A stretch of DNA of 64,000 bases from positions 744,001 to 808,000 of the forward strand of contig NZ_WWEO01000045.1 in the NCBI RefSeq assembly GCF_009928685.1, given 5' to 3'. The notes under the pieces were generated by a model. It saw nothing but the letters and a program-made list of their open reading frames with translations, did no database searches and was not told the origin of the DNA. The stretch is from Mucilaginibacter agri. GTDB taxonomy: Bacteria > Bacteroidota > Bacteroidia > Sphingobacteriales > Sphingobacteriaceae. Within the stretch, counting starts at the first letter, position 1. The number at the start of each line of letters is the position of its first letter. Positions 26,652 to 35,177 of this stretch are shown here, piece by piece. The position numbers and the translations under genes were made by a program.

Positions 26652-27823
26652 AAGATTTGAAGATTTATATCGTTATTGCCTCCCTTCTGCTGGTCGGCTA
26701 TATTGTGGTGCAATATAATCGCCCTAAAACCATAGATTGGACTCAGACGCTTAATAACGACGACAAAATCCCTTTTGGTACTTACATCTTATTTAACCGC
26801 TTGCATGATATTTTCCCCGGGGCAAACGTTCAAACATTTCGTGAGCCTGTTTATAATGTTATAAGCGACCACGGTAATAAACCAGGCACTTACATTATTA
26901 TTTGCGGTACGGCCAATATCAATGAGTACGATTATAACAAACTCGTTCGCTACCTAAAAAACGGAAGCAATGTGTTTATAGCTGCCAAAGATTTTGGCAC
27001 CTATATTAAAAAGAATCTCAAAGTTGAAACCTATTCAGACCCTTTCAATAATCATAATACGCCTGTTCATTTCTTAAATAAGTATGTTGACAGCACTGAA
27101 TATTATAACACAGATAAATATGTAGGCAACAGCTATTTCAGTAAGATAGACACTGCAAAAGCCATTGTGCTTGGCGAGAACGGCAGCCACCAAAGCAACT
27201 TCATAAAGTTCAACATTGGTAAAGGGGCTTTATATCTTAGCGCAAACCCGTTGCTATTTAGCAATTATAATATTCTGCAACCCAAAGGTGCAAATTACGC
27301 GGCCATAGCACTATCGAACTTGAAAAACACCAAAGATATATTTTGGGACGAATATTACACTCAGGGTCGTACTGGCCAAGAATCTCTAATGCGCGTTTTT
27401 TTACGCGATCCGCTTTTAAGAAGCGCATTCTATATAGCGTTTTTTAGCTTGCTGATCTTTGTGCTTTACGAAATGAAACGCCGTCAACGTATCATTCCGA
27501 TTATAGAGCCGTTAAGCAACACATCTGCAGAGTTTGCCAAAGTGGTTGGGCAGGTATATTACGAACAGCGCAACAACAATAATATAGCGCAAAAAAAAGC
27601 GACCTACTTTTTAGAGTTTGTGCGAACGCATTATTATCTGAAAACAAACCAGCTAAGCGATGAATTTACCCGCACGCTCGCTCAAAAAAGCGGTGCGGAT
27701 TTAGCGCTTTTACAAAATATTATCGCGCACTTTATTATGGCGCGCACCGGCCAACCTGTGAGCGACCGGGAATTAATAGAACTCAACCAAAACATCGAAC
27801 AATTTTATATTCAATCCAGATAA
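26648..27823 (+). CDS. DUF4350 domain protein
   Basis: A 391-residue protein with one N-terminal membrane helix (about 4-22) and the DUF4350 domain (about 35-240), which resembles class-I glutamine amidotransferase-like folds. It carries IPFGTYILFNRLHDIFPG and GTYIIICGTANINEYD. A second membrane helix (about 260-275) precedes a cytoplasmic helical tail. It sits in the MoxR-DUF58 operon, overlapping DUF4129 by 4 bp and ending 1 bp before moxR. Role unknown. Confidence 0.85.
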   Translation: MKDLKIYIVIASLLLVGYIVVQYNRPKTIDWTQTLNNDDKIPFGTYILFNRLHDIFPGANVQTFREPVYNVISDHGNKPGTYIIICGTANINEYDYNKLVRYLKNGSNVFIAAKDFGTYIKKNLKVETYSDPFNNHNTPVHFLNKYVDSTEYYNTDKYVGNSYFSKIDTAKAIVLGENGSHQSNFIKFNIGKGALYLSANPLLFSNYNILQPKGANYAAIALSNLKNTKDIFWDEYYTQGRTGQESLMRVFLRDPLLRSAFYIAFFSLLIFVLYEMKRRQRIIPIIEPLSNTSAEFAKVVGQVYYEQRNNNNIAQKKATYFLEFVRTHYYLKTNQLSDEFTRTLAQKSGADLALLQNIIAHFIMARTGQPVSDRELIELNQNIEQFYIQSR

Positions 27824-27824
27824 T

Positions 27825-28802
27825 ATGGAACAGGATTTTTTTGAACAACGTACCGACTTAAGCCAGCTAAATGAAGCTGTTAATCTTATAAAAACTACCT
27901 TAGGTAAAATTATAGTAGGGCAACAGGACACGATTGAACTATTGATAACCGGCTTGCTTGCCGATGGGCACATGCTGATAGAAGGCGTGCCCGGCATAGC
28001 CAAAACCTTAACCGCCAAGTTACTGGCTAAAAGTATCGATGCACAGTTTTCACGCATCCAATTTACGCCCGATTTAATGCCGTCTGACGTATTGGGTACC
28101 TCTATATTCAATCCGAAGACCGCTGATTTTGAGTTTAAAAAAGGGCCAATATTCGGTAATATTATTCTGATTGATGAGATTAACCGCGCCCCGGCTAAAA
28201 CGCAAGCTGCTTTGTTTGAGGTGATGGAAGAACGCCAGATAACCATTGATGGGCACAGTTTTAAAATGGAAGAACCTTTTGTGGTACTGGCAACCCAAAA
28301 CCCGGTAGACCAGGAAGGAACCTATCGCCTACCCGAAGCCCAGCTCGATCGCTTTTTGTTTAAGATCGAGGTTAAGTATCCAACCTTAGAAGAAGAAATT
28401 GCTATTATAACACAACAGCATCAGCAAAAAACGACCGATCAATTAGTGGAAGTTAGCGCCGTGTTGTCATCACAGCAAATTATCGAAATGCGTAAACAGA
28501 TCCGTAACCTGCATGTAGAGCCACGCTTGTTGGAGTTTACGGCTAAGGTTATACAGGAAACGCGCAAAAACAGCTCGCTTTATCTTGGCGGCTCTCCAAG
28601 GGCGTCATTGGCGATAGTAAACGCGTCGAAAGCAATTGCAGCAATCAACGGACGCGACTTTGTAACACCGGAAGATATTATTCGTGTAACGCCATCTGTT
28701 TTAAGGCACCGCATTATGCTTACACCTGAGAAAGAGATGGAGGGCATCTCGCCAGACGAGGTAGTGGCTCAAATATTTCAGAAAATAGAAATACCACGTT
28801 AG
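27825..28802 (+). CDS. MoxR-family AAA+ ATPase
   Basis: A 325-residue AAA+ ATPase with Walker A GVPGIAKT (residues 54-61), Walker B ILIDEINRAP, the MoxR-specific FEVMEERQIT, sensor-1 ATQNPVDQEGTYRLPEAQ followed by LDRF, and a C-terminal lid. MoxR ATPases act as chaperones or remodellers for VWA/DUF58 partner proteins. Its stop overlaps the DUF58 GTG start by 1 nt, so the two are made together, which supports the partnership. Confidence 0.95.
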   Translation: MEQDFFEQRTDLSQLNEAVNLIKTTLGKIIVGQQDTIELLITGLLADGHMLIEGVPGIAKTLTAKLLAKSIDAQFSRIQFTPDLMPSDVLGTSIFNPKTADFEFKKGPIFGNIILIDEINRAPAKTQAALFEVMEERQITIDGHSFKMEEPFVVLATQNPVDQEGTYRLPEAQLDRFLFKIEVKYPTLEEEIAIITQQHQQKTTDQLVEVSAVLSSQQIIEMRKQIRNLHVEPRLLEFTAKVIQETRKNSSLYLGGSPRASLAIVNASKAIAAINGRDFVTPEDIIRVTPSVLRHRIMLTPEKEMEGISPDEVVAQIFQKIEIPR

Positions 28803-30148
28803 TGAAAACGTTTTTTACCAAATTTTATAAAAACCTTTTTCTTAACCGCCGGCTATTTGCCGGTTTGGCTATCTCGTCCCTGTTGTTTTTGATTGGGTTC
28901 TTTTTTCCATGGTTCAGCATAATTCCTGTAGTGTTTTTCTACGCCCTGATCATCCTTTTAATATTGGATTTGTGGGTACTTTATAGTTTAAAACAGGGCA
29001 TTATAGCCACCCGTCAAATTGCCGACAAACTTAGCAATGGCGATGAAAACGAAATTGGCATTGTTATCAAAAGCCTTTATACATTCAAAGTAGACGTTGG
29101 TATTATTGACGAGATTCCTTTTCAATTTCAAAAACGTGATGTTTGGTTTCAAACTACATTAAAGCATCTCCAGCAACAAATTATACCCTACATGCTACGC
29201 CCGACAAAGCGTGGCGAATATGAATTTGGCAACCTGTTAGTGTATGTTAGCTCTCCGTTAGGCTTATTAAGTAGACGCTACGTTTTCAACGAATCGAAGG
29301 TTCTTCCCGTTTACCCCGCATTTTTGCAAATGCGTAAATATGAGCTAATGGCTATTTCAAACCGGTTAAATGAAATTGGAATCAAAAAAATCCGCCGTTT
29401 TGGTAATAGCGCAGAGTTTGAGCAGATCAAAAACTACGTACCTGGCGATGATTACCGTACCATCAACTGGAAAGCCACCGCTCGAAAGGGCGAGTTTATG
29501 GTAAACTCTTATATCGAAGAAAAATCGCAGCATGTATATTGCGTTATCGACAAGTCGAGGGTGATGAAGATGCCTTTTGAGGGACTGAGCCTGCTCGATT
29601 ACGCCATAAACTCCAGCCTGGTGCTATCCAGCGTGGCCTTATTTAAGGAAGACAAGGCCGGACTGATAACGATATCTGACAAAAAGGGAGCTGTTATACC
29701 AGCTGATAACAGGCCTACGCACCTAAATAAAATTATGGAGGTGCTATACCGCGAGAAAACACGTTACCTCGAAACTAATACCGAACTATTGTACAATACC
29801 ATAAGGCATACTTTAAAACAGCGCAGCCTGGTTGTATATTTCACCAATATCGAGAGCCTTTCGGCCTTAAAACGACAGCTTCCTTTCCTTAAACAGATCT
29901 CAAAATTTCATTTGCTATTAGTTGTGTTTTTCGAAAACACATCATTAAAAACACTAAGCGAAACACCTGCTAAAGATGTAGCAAGCATTTACACCAAAAC
30001 TATTGCCGAAAAGTTTGTATACGAAAAAAAACAAATAGTTAAAGAGCTTAACAACCATGGCATACAAAGTATATTAACCTCGCCACAAAATCTAACGGTG
30101 AACACCATTAACACCTATTTTCAGATAAAGGCAGCCCAAAAAATATAA
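28802..30148 (+). CDS. DUF58 (VWA-like) membrane protein
   Basis: A 448-residue protein beginning with GTG right on the moxR stop. Two N-terminal membrane helices (about 15-55) are followed by the DUF58 core with FEQIKNYVPGDDYRTINWKA, the family hallmark, and a VWA-like domain. There the metal site appears as CVIDKSRVMKM, lacking the second Ser of a classical DxSxS MIDAS. It is the expected MoxR partner, probably anchored in the inner membrane with its VWA fold in the cytoplasm. Confidence 0.92.
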   Translation: MKTFFTKFYKNLFLNRRLFAGLAISSLLFLIGFFFPWFSIIPVVFFYALIILLILDLWVLYSLKQGIIATRQIADKLSNGDENEIGIVIKSLYTFKVDVGIIDEIPFQFQKRDVWFQTTLKHLQQQIIPYMLRPTKRGEYEFGNLLVYVSSPLGLLSRRYVFNESKVLPVYPAFLQMRKYELMAISNRLNEIGIKKIRRFGNSAEFEQIKNYVPGDDYRTINWKATARKGEFMVNSYIEEKSQHVYCVIDKSRVMKMPFEGLSLLDYAINSSLVLSSVALFKEDKAGLITISDKKGAVIPADNRPTHLNKIMEVLYREKTRYLETNTELLYNTIRHTLKQRSLVVYFTNIESLSALKRQLPFLKQISKFHLLLVVFFENTSLKTLSETPAKDVASIYTKTIAEKFVYEKKQIVKELNNHGIQSILTSPQNLTVNTINTYFQIKAAQKI

Positions 30149-30163
30149 CCCCCTAATTATTAT

Positions 30164-31156
30164 ATGAAACTATTAACACATTATTTAAGCAAATCAATAG
30201 CCCTATTTGCCTTAGTAGCGGTACTTCAAAGCTGCGACCTGATGCAAGAGAAACCGGGCATATGGAAAGACGATAAAATAGCCGAAAGCAAGAGGAAAGA
30301 CTTCCACGAGTTAAATGATAAGCTATTAAAAAGCTTAAAAGATAACACACCCGACCAAACCGATTTTCTGCTCTCCAAAGACCTGCTTGAGAATAACTAC
30401 CACAAACGAGTTGTAGAGCTTATAACCAATCAAATGAAACTAAGCGATTTTGCTTTAGATAAAGAATACTATGTGGTTAGCAAATTAAAGCATGGCAATT
30501 TTATACAACAAAATGCAGACAGCGCGGGCATAGCCTACACGCCGATTGCTAAAGAAATGTATATCGCATTTTTTCTACCTAAAAATGGAAGCGATAAAAA
30601 ACTACTTACTGTGGTGTATGGTAAATTTGACTACGGTTGGAAGATAGATAAACTGGAATTCGAGCCTTACATAGCTAATGGCAAAACCTCTGCTCAACTC
30701 TATAAACTGGCACAAGACCAATACGCCAAAGGCTATTTGGTGGATGCTATAAACAACATGGCATTAGGCCGCAACTGTGATAGACCAAGCGAAGAACTGC
30801 CTTCTCCTCAAAATCGGGAGATGGGAATCTTATACGGCAAAATGATTAACGAAGCCAATGAAAAATATAAGTTCCCTTTTGTGCTTACCGAGATCCCGAC
30901 CAAACCTAAAATACTACGAATTTTAAATCAGGCAATACCTCAAGGTACCTTTCCGGCAATCTACTACCTCTCTTCCATCAGTATTAAAGATACCGTAGCC
31001 ATTAAAAAAGAGAATGAAAACGTCAAGAAAATAATAGGAAAGGTTATCCCGGGTATTGATAAGGATAAAGATTATCTTATTTACTATGTGTACGATAAAA
31101 AACCCAGCGCTGAAAGCAACTCATACAGCTTTGATATAATCGACAAGCTCAGATAA
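30164..31156 (+). CDS. Hypothetical lipoprotein downstream of DUF58
   Basis: A 330-residue protein with a lipoprotein signal (C24 in VLQSC), so it is exported and lipid-anchored. The mature part has a helical first section (KRKDFHELNDKLLKSLKD) and a second alpha/beta section with SAQLYKLAQDQYAKGYLVDA. I recognise no named domain. It lies 15 bp after DUF58 and ends at a long terminator, so it is probably the last gene of the SpoIIM-MoxR operon. Confidence 0.75.
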   Translation: MKLLTHYLSKSIALFALVAVLQSCDLMQEKPGIWKDDKIAESKRKDFHELNDKLLKSLKDNTPDQTDFLLSKDLLENNYHKRVVELITNQMKLSDFALDKEYYVVSKLKHGNFIQQNADSAGIAYTPIAKEMYIAFFLPKNGSDKKLLTVVYGKFDYGWKIDKLEFEPYIANGKTSAQLYKLAQDQYAKGYLVDAINNMALGRNCDRPSEELPSPQNREMGILYGKMINEANEKYKFPFVLTEIPTKPKILRILNQAIPQGTFPAIYYLSSISIKDTVAIKKENENVKKIIGKVIPGIDKDKDYLIYYVYDKKPSAESNSYSFDIIDKLR

Positions 31157-31174
31157 TATAATAATCAATATTTT

Positions 31175-31217
31175 ATAACAGTCTTTTAAAGTAATACTTT
31201 AAAAGGCTGTTATGTTT
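31175..31217 (+). terminator. Long hairpin terminator after the MoxR operon
   Basis: 19-bp arms (from ATAACAGTC to AGTA, and their complement) with one G-T wobble and essentially no loop span 31175-31213, 19 bp after the lipoprotein stop. GTTTG follows. Confidence 0.75.
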
Positions 31218-31403
31218 GTATCCTTTCGCCAACACGCGCTTATGGATACTCCATAGTCAAGAAAGTAATTAAACTGAGATAATTCTGGTTTAATTGTTTC
31301 AAATTCGATCGTTCTGTATTGTCATAAATAACCCTTAATAATGGCTTGTTTATACCTCTGTTATGCAAAGGTGAACAACTAGTTTTATTAAAAGATATCG
31401 ATT

Positions 31404-31850
31404 ATGAGTACCAACCCAAATACAACAGGTAAATCCAGCCTAACTGCCACTGTTGAAGTAAACACCCCCATTGAAAAAGTTTGGAAGTTATGGAATACGC
31501 CTGCCGACATTATGCAATGGAATAAAATGTCGGAAGATTGGCATACGCCCTACGCAGAGAATGACTTGCGACCTGGCGGTAAGTTTCTGTATGTTATGGG
31601 GTTGAAGGATGGGTCGTTCAAATTCGACTTTAAAGGTGTTTATGATGAGGTAAAAACTAACTGTTTGATTAGCTATACGCTCAACGACAATCGCAAATCC
31701 ATAATAACATTTTCGGGCGATAATCCGGTTAGAATAACCGAAACATTTGAACCGGAGGACAACCTACCAGCTGAGGAACAACAAGGCTATTGCCAGGCCG
31801 TTTTAAATGTATTTAAGCGGTACGCGGAGTCGCACATCGACACCAAATAA
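31404..31850 (+). CDS. SRPBCC/AHSA1-like protein
   Basis: A 148-residue single-domain START/SRPBCC protein of the AHSA1 type. It has the N-terminal strand SSLTATVEVNTPIEKVWKLW, the WNTPADIMQWN helix, and a PGGKFLYVMGLKDG hairpin. The final helix is PAEEQQGYCQAVLNVFKRYAE. It is cytoplasmic and probably binds a hydrophobic ligand or is a stress-related hydrophobic-cavity protein. It stands alone between two terminators, so it is a monocistronic gene. Confidence 0.88.
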   Translation: MSTNPNTTGKSSLTATVEVNTPIEKVWKLWNTPADIMQWNKMSEDWHTPYAENDLRPGGKFLYVMGLKDGSFKFDFKGVYDEVKTNCLISYTLNDNRKSIITFSGDNPVRITETFEPEDNLPAEEQQGYCQAVLNVFKRYAESHIDTK

Positions 31851-31875
31851 TATTTTGTTACAAAATATATAAAAA

Positions 31876-31914
31876 GTAAAAAGACTTTAAATCAAGAATT
31901 TAAAGTCTTTTTAC
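31876..31914. terminator. Bidirectional terminator
   Basis: A perfect 17-bp stem with a CAAGA loop, flanked by A-runs on the left and T-runs on the right, between convergent genes ending at 31850 (+) and 31964 (-). It can serve both. Confidence 0.88.
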
Positions 31915-31963
31915 TAAATAATAAGTTTATATAAAATTACATGCTATTGGGCATAACTTTATA

Positions 31964-34432
31964 CTATTTGCCAAGCCATTTCTGCTCCAGCACTTTCATA
32001 AAATACCCACCAACTACGCTCCTCGCCTGGAAGCCCACCTGCTTACCGTTGGTGGTTTCGTGCCAATCGCTAAGCGGTACCCGGGTAGGTGTTTCCTGGG
32101 AATATTTGTAAACCGGGGCAACTAATGCCTCAAAGTCTGTGCGGTTGTTAGCAAGTCCTGCAGTCCATACAATCCAATCACTTTTGGTGTAAGTTTTACG
32201 ACTATCCAAAGGTAAACCAAACTCATTTTGTTTAGTGAGATAATACTTTACCTCGGTATTGTAAACCGACTGTGGAAATAATTTTAAGCCCAGCATTTTA
32301 TCCCAAATGATGTTGTACTTCTGGCTCCAGGTGTCCTTCTTATCAAACACTAAAGAATAGTGATCACCGGCATCGGCCATTTGCATCCACTTAGTCACCA
32401 TGTCTTTGGCCATAGCTTTGTACTTGGCTGCGGTAGCCTTATCCCCTAACATGTCGGCCATATAAGCGTAACAGCCGATACCAACTATTGCCTTGGCAGA
32501 TAAGTTGGCATTGCGAGCCAAATGCCCTGCAAAATCATCTGTACATAATTGGTTGGCTGGATCCAGGCCTTCTTTAGCAAGGTAATTGGTCCATTCAGTT
32601 AAAGTTTTCCAGTGCTTCTTAGCAAATAAGGCGTTACCCTCGGCTCTGGCTATTGCGGCGGTGAGGATAAGCATATTGCCCGATTCTTCTACCGGCATAC
32701 CCTCGCCATAGGTTTGTCCGTTGGCAAGTGGATAAGCACCCAAATCGTGCGCTGCAAAGGGATGAGCAAACTTACCACTTTCGCTGAAGTAGAAGATGCC
32801 ATTTAGCATGCCTTCCATCAGCTTGGGATTGTAGGTAAGATAAAGTGGCGCCGAAGGATAAGTAACATCGACTGTGTTAATAAAGCCGCCGCTAAAGTTT
32901 TCTTTCGACAGGAACAGGATCTCCCCTTTCGGACTTTTAACTAACGTATGGGCTGCAATACTTTGACGATAACCCAATACGCAAAGCTTTGCGTATTTAT
33001 CGCCACCTGCTTTAACTGCGTTGCTGTACATCTGTGTGTTAAATGATTGGCATTTCTGTAACACCGAAGCGTAGCCCGTTGCCGCTGCTGCCAATACCTG
33101 ATCGAACGTTTTGGTTTGCGCGTTTTGCCACCATGGTTTTAAGTTAGTATGGAAATACTGAACTGGGTTAATATCGTCATAACCTATCTCGACATATTTC
33201 TCTACAGCAGTGGTTCCTACTGAACCGAATGGAATCATGGTGTTAAGCACCAAAGATTTTCCTTGTTTTTCAGTCGTCTTAGCCTCACCGTTAAAAAAAG
33301 ATTTAATTGCTTCTTTACCTGTGCTTACGTACTGTTTGGCACCTGTTGAATTTGGTACAGCAACGTATACGTACCCCCAATCGATGCGCACATTGTCGCC
33401 GGTTTTTTGAAGAACAGGCTGCTCTACCGTACCCGCTTTTAGAATAGACAAATTGTTGCTGCTGTACTGTTGCGTGGTCATATCCTGCACTGGTGTATTG
33501 CGTGCCAGATCTGTAGAGGCGCTGAAATACACCTTAACCTTATGCTGTTTACCATCGTTTGCTTTAACCTTATAAGTAATATAAGATACCGGCCTCGATA
33601 GTAAATTTAAGTCGTTAAGTAGCAGTGGCGAGGTAAACGTAACCTGTAAATCGGCAGCGCCGCACCTAAAACCATAAACGGTTTGTGTTGCTTTTAGCGT
33701 TACACTTGTTTGTTTTGCCAAGAGTAAATCGGCATTAATTTCGGGCTTTAGTTCATCGACTAAGCCTGCATCTATCCAGGCACCTCCGCCAGTGTTAGTA
33801 CAGTGCATGGCTAATACGTTTTCTCCATCTTTTAACTTACCCGCTACGTCGTCAGGTAGTACGTAATATTCCAGGTCGCCGTTTGCACCGCTCCTGGTGT
33901 ATATCTTTTCGCCGTTAAGAAAAATCTCTGCATCGTCGTCGTGGTGTAGTTTAAGATATAGCTTGTTAATAGCCGATTTCTTATAGTTAAACGACCGGCG
34001 AACCCAAATGTCTTTGCTAGTCCACATGGTTTTAGCAACAGCTTTATCATCACTAATCGGTCCTTTACCGGTTTTCCATTCAGCATCGTTAAAATCCGCA
34101 TTGGCCCAGTTTTGCTGAGGCGCGGTTTCAACATACTTACAGGTGTACGGCGTTTCATCAGCGGCGGGCAAAATCGTTCTGTAACTAGCTGCCTCTTTAC
34201 CCATAAAGCGGTAAAGCTTGCCATCCACATCAATTACACCTAATAATGATTGATCTTTTCCTGTCCAATGCTTTGTAGCAGAAGCGTTTAATTCATCTGT
34301 AAAAGACCAAACGCTGAGGTAGGTATTATGCGTAATAAGCGGGTATGCAGGCGCCTTTGATACCTGGGCAATGCCCGGCGAAGTAAGCGCCGCAAAAGAT
34401 AAGAGATATATACTTTTGAATAATTTGTTCAT
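31964..34432 (-). CDS. Glutaminase-A-like (DUF4964/DUF5127/DUF4965/DUF1793) secreted protein
   Basis: An 822-residue protein with a signal peptide (about 1-23, ending GIAQ). Domains in order: a DUF4964 N-terminus with PAYPLITHNTYLSVWSF; an inserted galactose-binding jelly roll (about 105-215, KLYLKLHHDDDAEIFLNG); a DUF5127 region; then the DUF4965/DUF1793 (alpha/alpha)6 domain with SAKAIVGIGCYAYMADMLG. Related fungal proteins are called GtaA glutaminases, but the toroid fold and PUL setting suggest the true substrate may be a glycan. It is the last gene of the PUL2 strand and is separated from the upstream gene by a terminator. Confidence 0.85.
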   Translation of the reverse strand: MNKLFKSIYLLSFAALTSPGIAQVSKAPAYPLITHNTYLSVWSFTDELNASATKHWTGKDQSLLGVIDVDGKLYRFMGKEAASYRTILPAADETPYTCKYVETAPQQNWANADFNDAEWKTGKGPISDDKAVAKTMWTSKDIWVRRSFNYKKSAINKLYLKLHHDDDAEIFLNGEKIYTRSGANGDLEYYVLPDDVAGKLKDGENVLAMHCTNTGGGAWIDAGLVDELKPEINADLLLAKQTSVTLKATQTVYGFRCGAADLQVTFTSPLLLNDLNLLSRPVSYITYKVKANDGKQHKVKVYFSASTDLARNTPVQDMTTQQYSSNNLSILKAGTVEQPVLQKTGDNVRIDWGYVYVAVPNSTGAKQYVSTGKEAIKSFFNGEAKTTEKQGKSLVLNTMIPFGSVGTTAVEKYVEIGYDDINPVQYFHTNLKPWWQNAQTKTFDQVLAAAATGYASVLQKCQSFNTQMYSNAVKAGGDKYAKLCVLGYRQSIAAHTLVKSPKGEILFLSKENFSGGFINTVDVTYPSAPLYLTYNPKLMEGMLNGIFYFSESGKFAHPFAAHDLGAYPLANGQTYGEGMPVEESGNMLILTAAIARAEGNALFAKKHWKTLTEWTNYLAKEGLDPANQLCTDDFAGHLARNANLSAKAIVGIGCYAYMADMLGDKATAAKYKAMAKDMVTKWMQMADAGDHYSLVFDKKDTWSQKYNIIWDKMLGLKLFPQSVYNTEVKYYLTKQNEFGLPLDSRKTYTKSDWIVWTAGLANNRTDFEALVAPVYKYSQETPTRVPLSDWHETTNGKQVGFQARSVVGGYFMKVLEQKWLGK

Positions 34433-34487
34433 AGGAAATGCTTTGCTTAGTGATTAAGCATCAAATAAATAATAGGATATAAATAGA

Positions 34488-34520
34488 ACTGAGCGCCGGT
34501 TTTAAATCCCGGCACTCAGT
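34488..34520 (-). terminator. Minus-strand terminator between the dehydrogenase small subunit and the DUF4964 gene
   Basis: 12-bp arms with one G-U wobble (ACTGAGTGCCGG / CCGGCGCTCAGT on the minus strand), then TTCTATTTAT. The DUF4964 gene is therefore probably transcribed separately or by readthrough. Confidence 0.65.
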
Positions 34521-34523
34521 ATT

Positions 34524-35156
34524 TTATACGTTCTCCATGCCGTACTGGCGTAGAATTTCCGGTGGTACGCCTTTCCATTGATTAGGGGCGTTACCGGCAT
34601 ATTCAAGATCATGAAAGCCTATTTTACTGGTAAAGAATCCAGAGGCAGTTAAGTCGCGCATTCTGTTGAAGAAAGCCACGCCCTGCGCCATACCAGGTTT
34701 AGCTTTATTTGGATAGGCAATCATATCAATCAGTTGTATCTGCTGGTCCTTACTGCTGTCGGTAAATACCTTACCAAAGCGGTTTAATGATTGCATATCC
34801 AGCCAGCGTAAACCGCCGCGCATTGGTACTTGGTGCTCGGGCATATCTTTAACGATAAACTCAATAAACTCCGGCACTTTAGCATCAGAGGCACTGCCCG
34901 ATTTCGCGTCTTTAGGGATAATAATATCGCCGAGCACCGTTATGGTTAGCATTTCTGCTTCAGTAAAAAACTTATCGGCGTTTAGCTTTTTATCGCGTTC
35001 TATTTCAAACGCCTGCCGGCCAGGTTCGTCAGCAGCGGGTTCGGTTGCCCCAGCTGTCTCATCGGCCTTTTTAGTATCTGTTTTACAGGCTTCCAGTAAA
35101 ACACCTGCCGATAGCGTGGTTAAGCCTAATGCTTTGAGGGAGTCACGTCTGTTCAT
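34524..35156 (-). CDS. Gluconate 2-dehydrogenase subunit 3-like protein (dehydrogenase small subunit)
   Basis: A 210-residue protein with an N-terminal twin-arginine stretch NRRDSLKALG and a lipobox-like LLEAC (C24), so it is probably Tat-exported and lipid-anchored. Residues 25-60 are an acidic linker. The rest matches the gluconate 2-dehydrogenase subunit 3 fold (FFTEAEMLTITVLGDIIIPKD near the start, GVAFFNRMRDLTASGFFTSK later). It is the small subunit that exports the FAD partner encoded 21 bp upstream. Together they probably form a periplasmic sugar or glycoside dehydrogenase. Confidence 0.88.
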   Translation of the reverse strand: MNRRDSLKALGLTTLSAGVLLEACKTDTKKADETAGATEPAADEPGRQAFEIERDKKLNADKFFTEAEMLTITVLGDIIIPKDAKSGSASDAKVPEFIEFIVKDMPEHQVPMRGGLRWLDMQSLNRFGKVFTDSSKDQQIQLIDMIAYPNKAKPGMAQGVAFFNRMRDLTASGFFTSKIGFHDLEYAGNAPNQWKGVPPEILRQYGMENV

Positions 35157-35177
35157 AATTTGTTGTATTGGGGCTTG

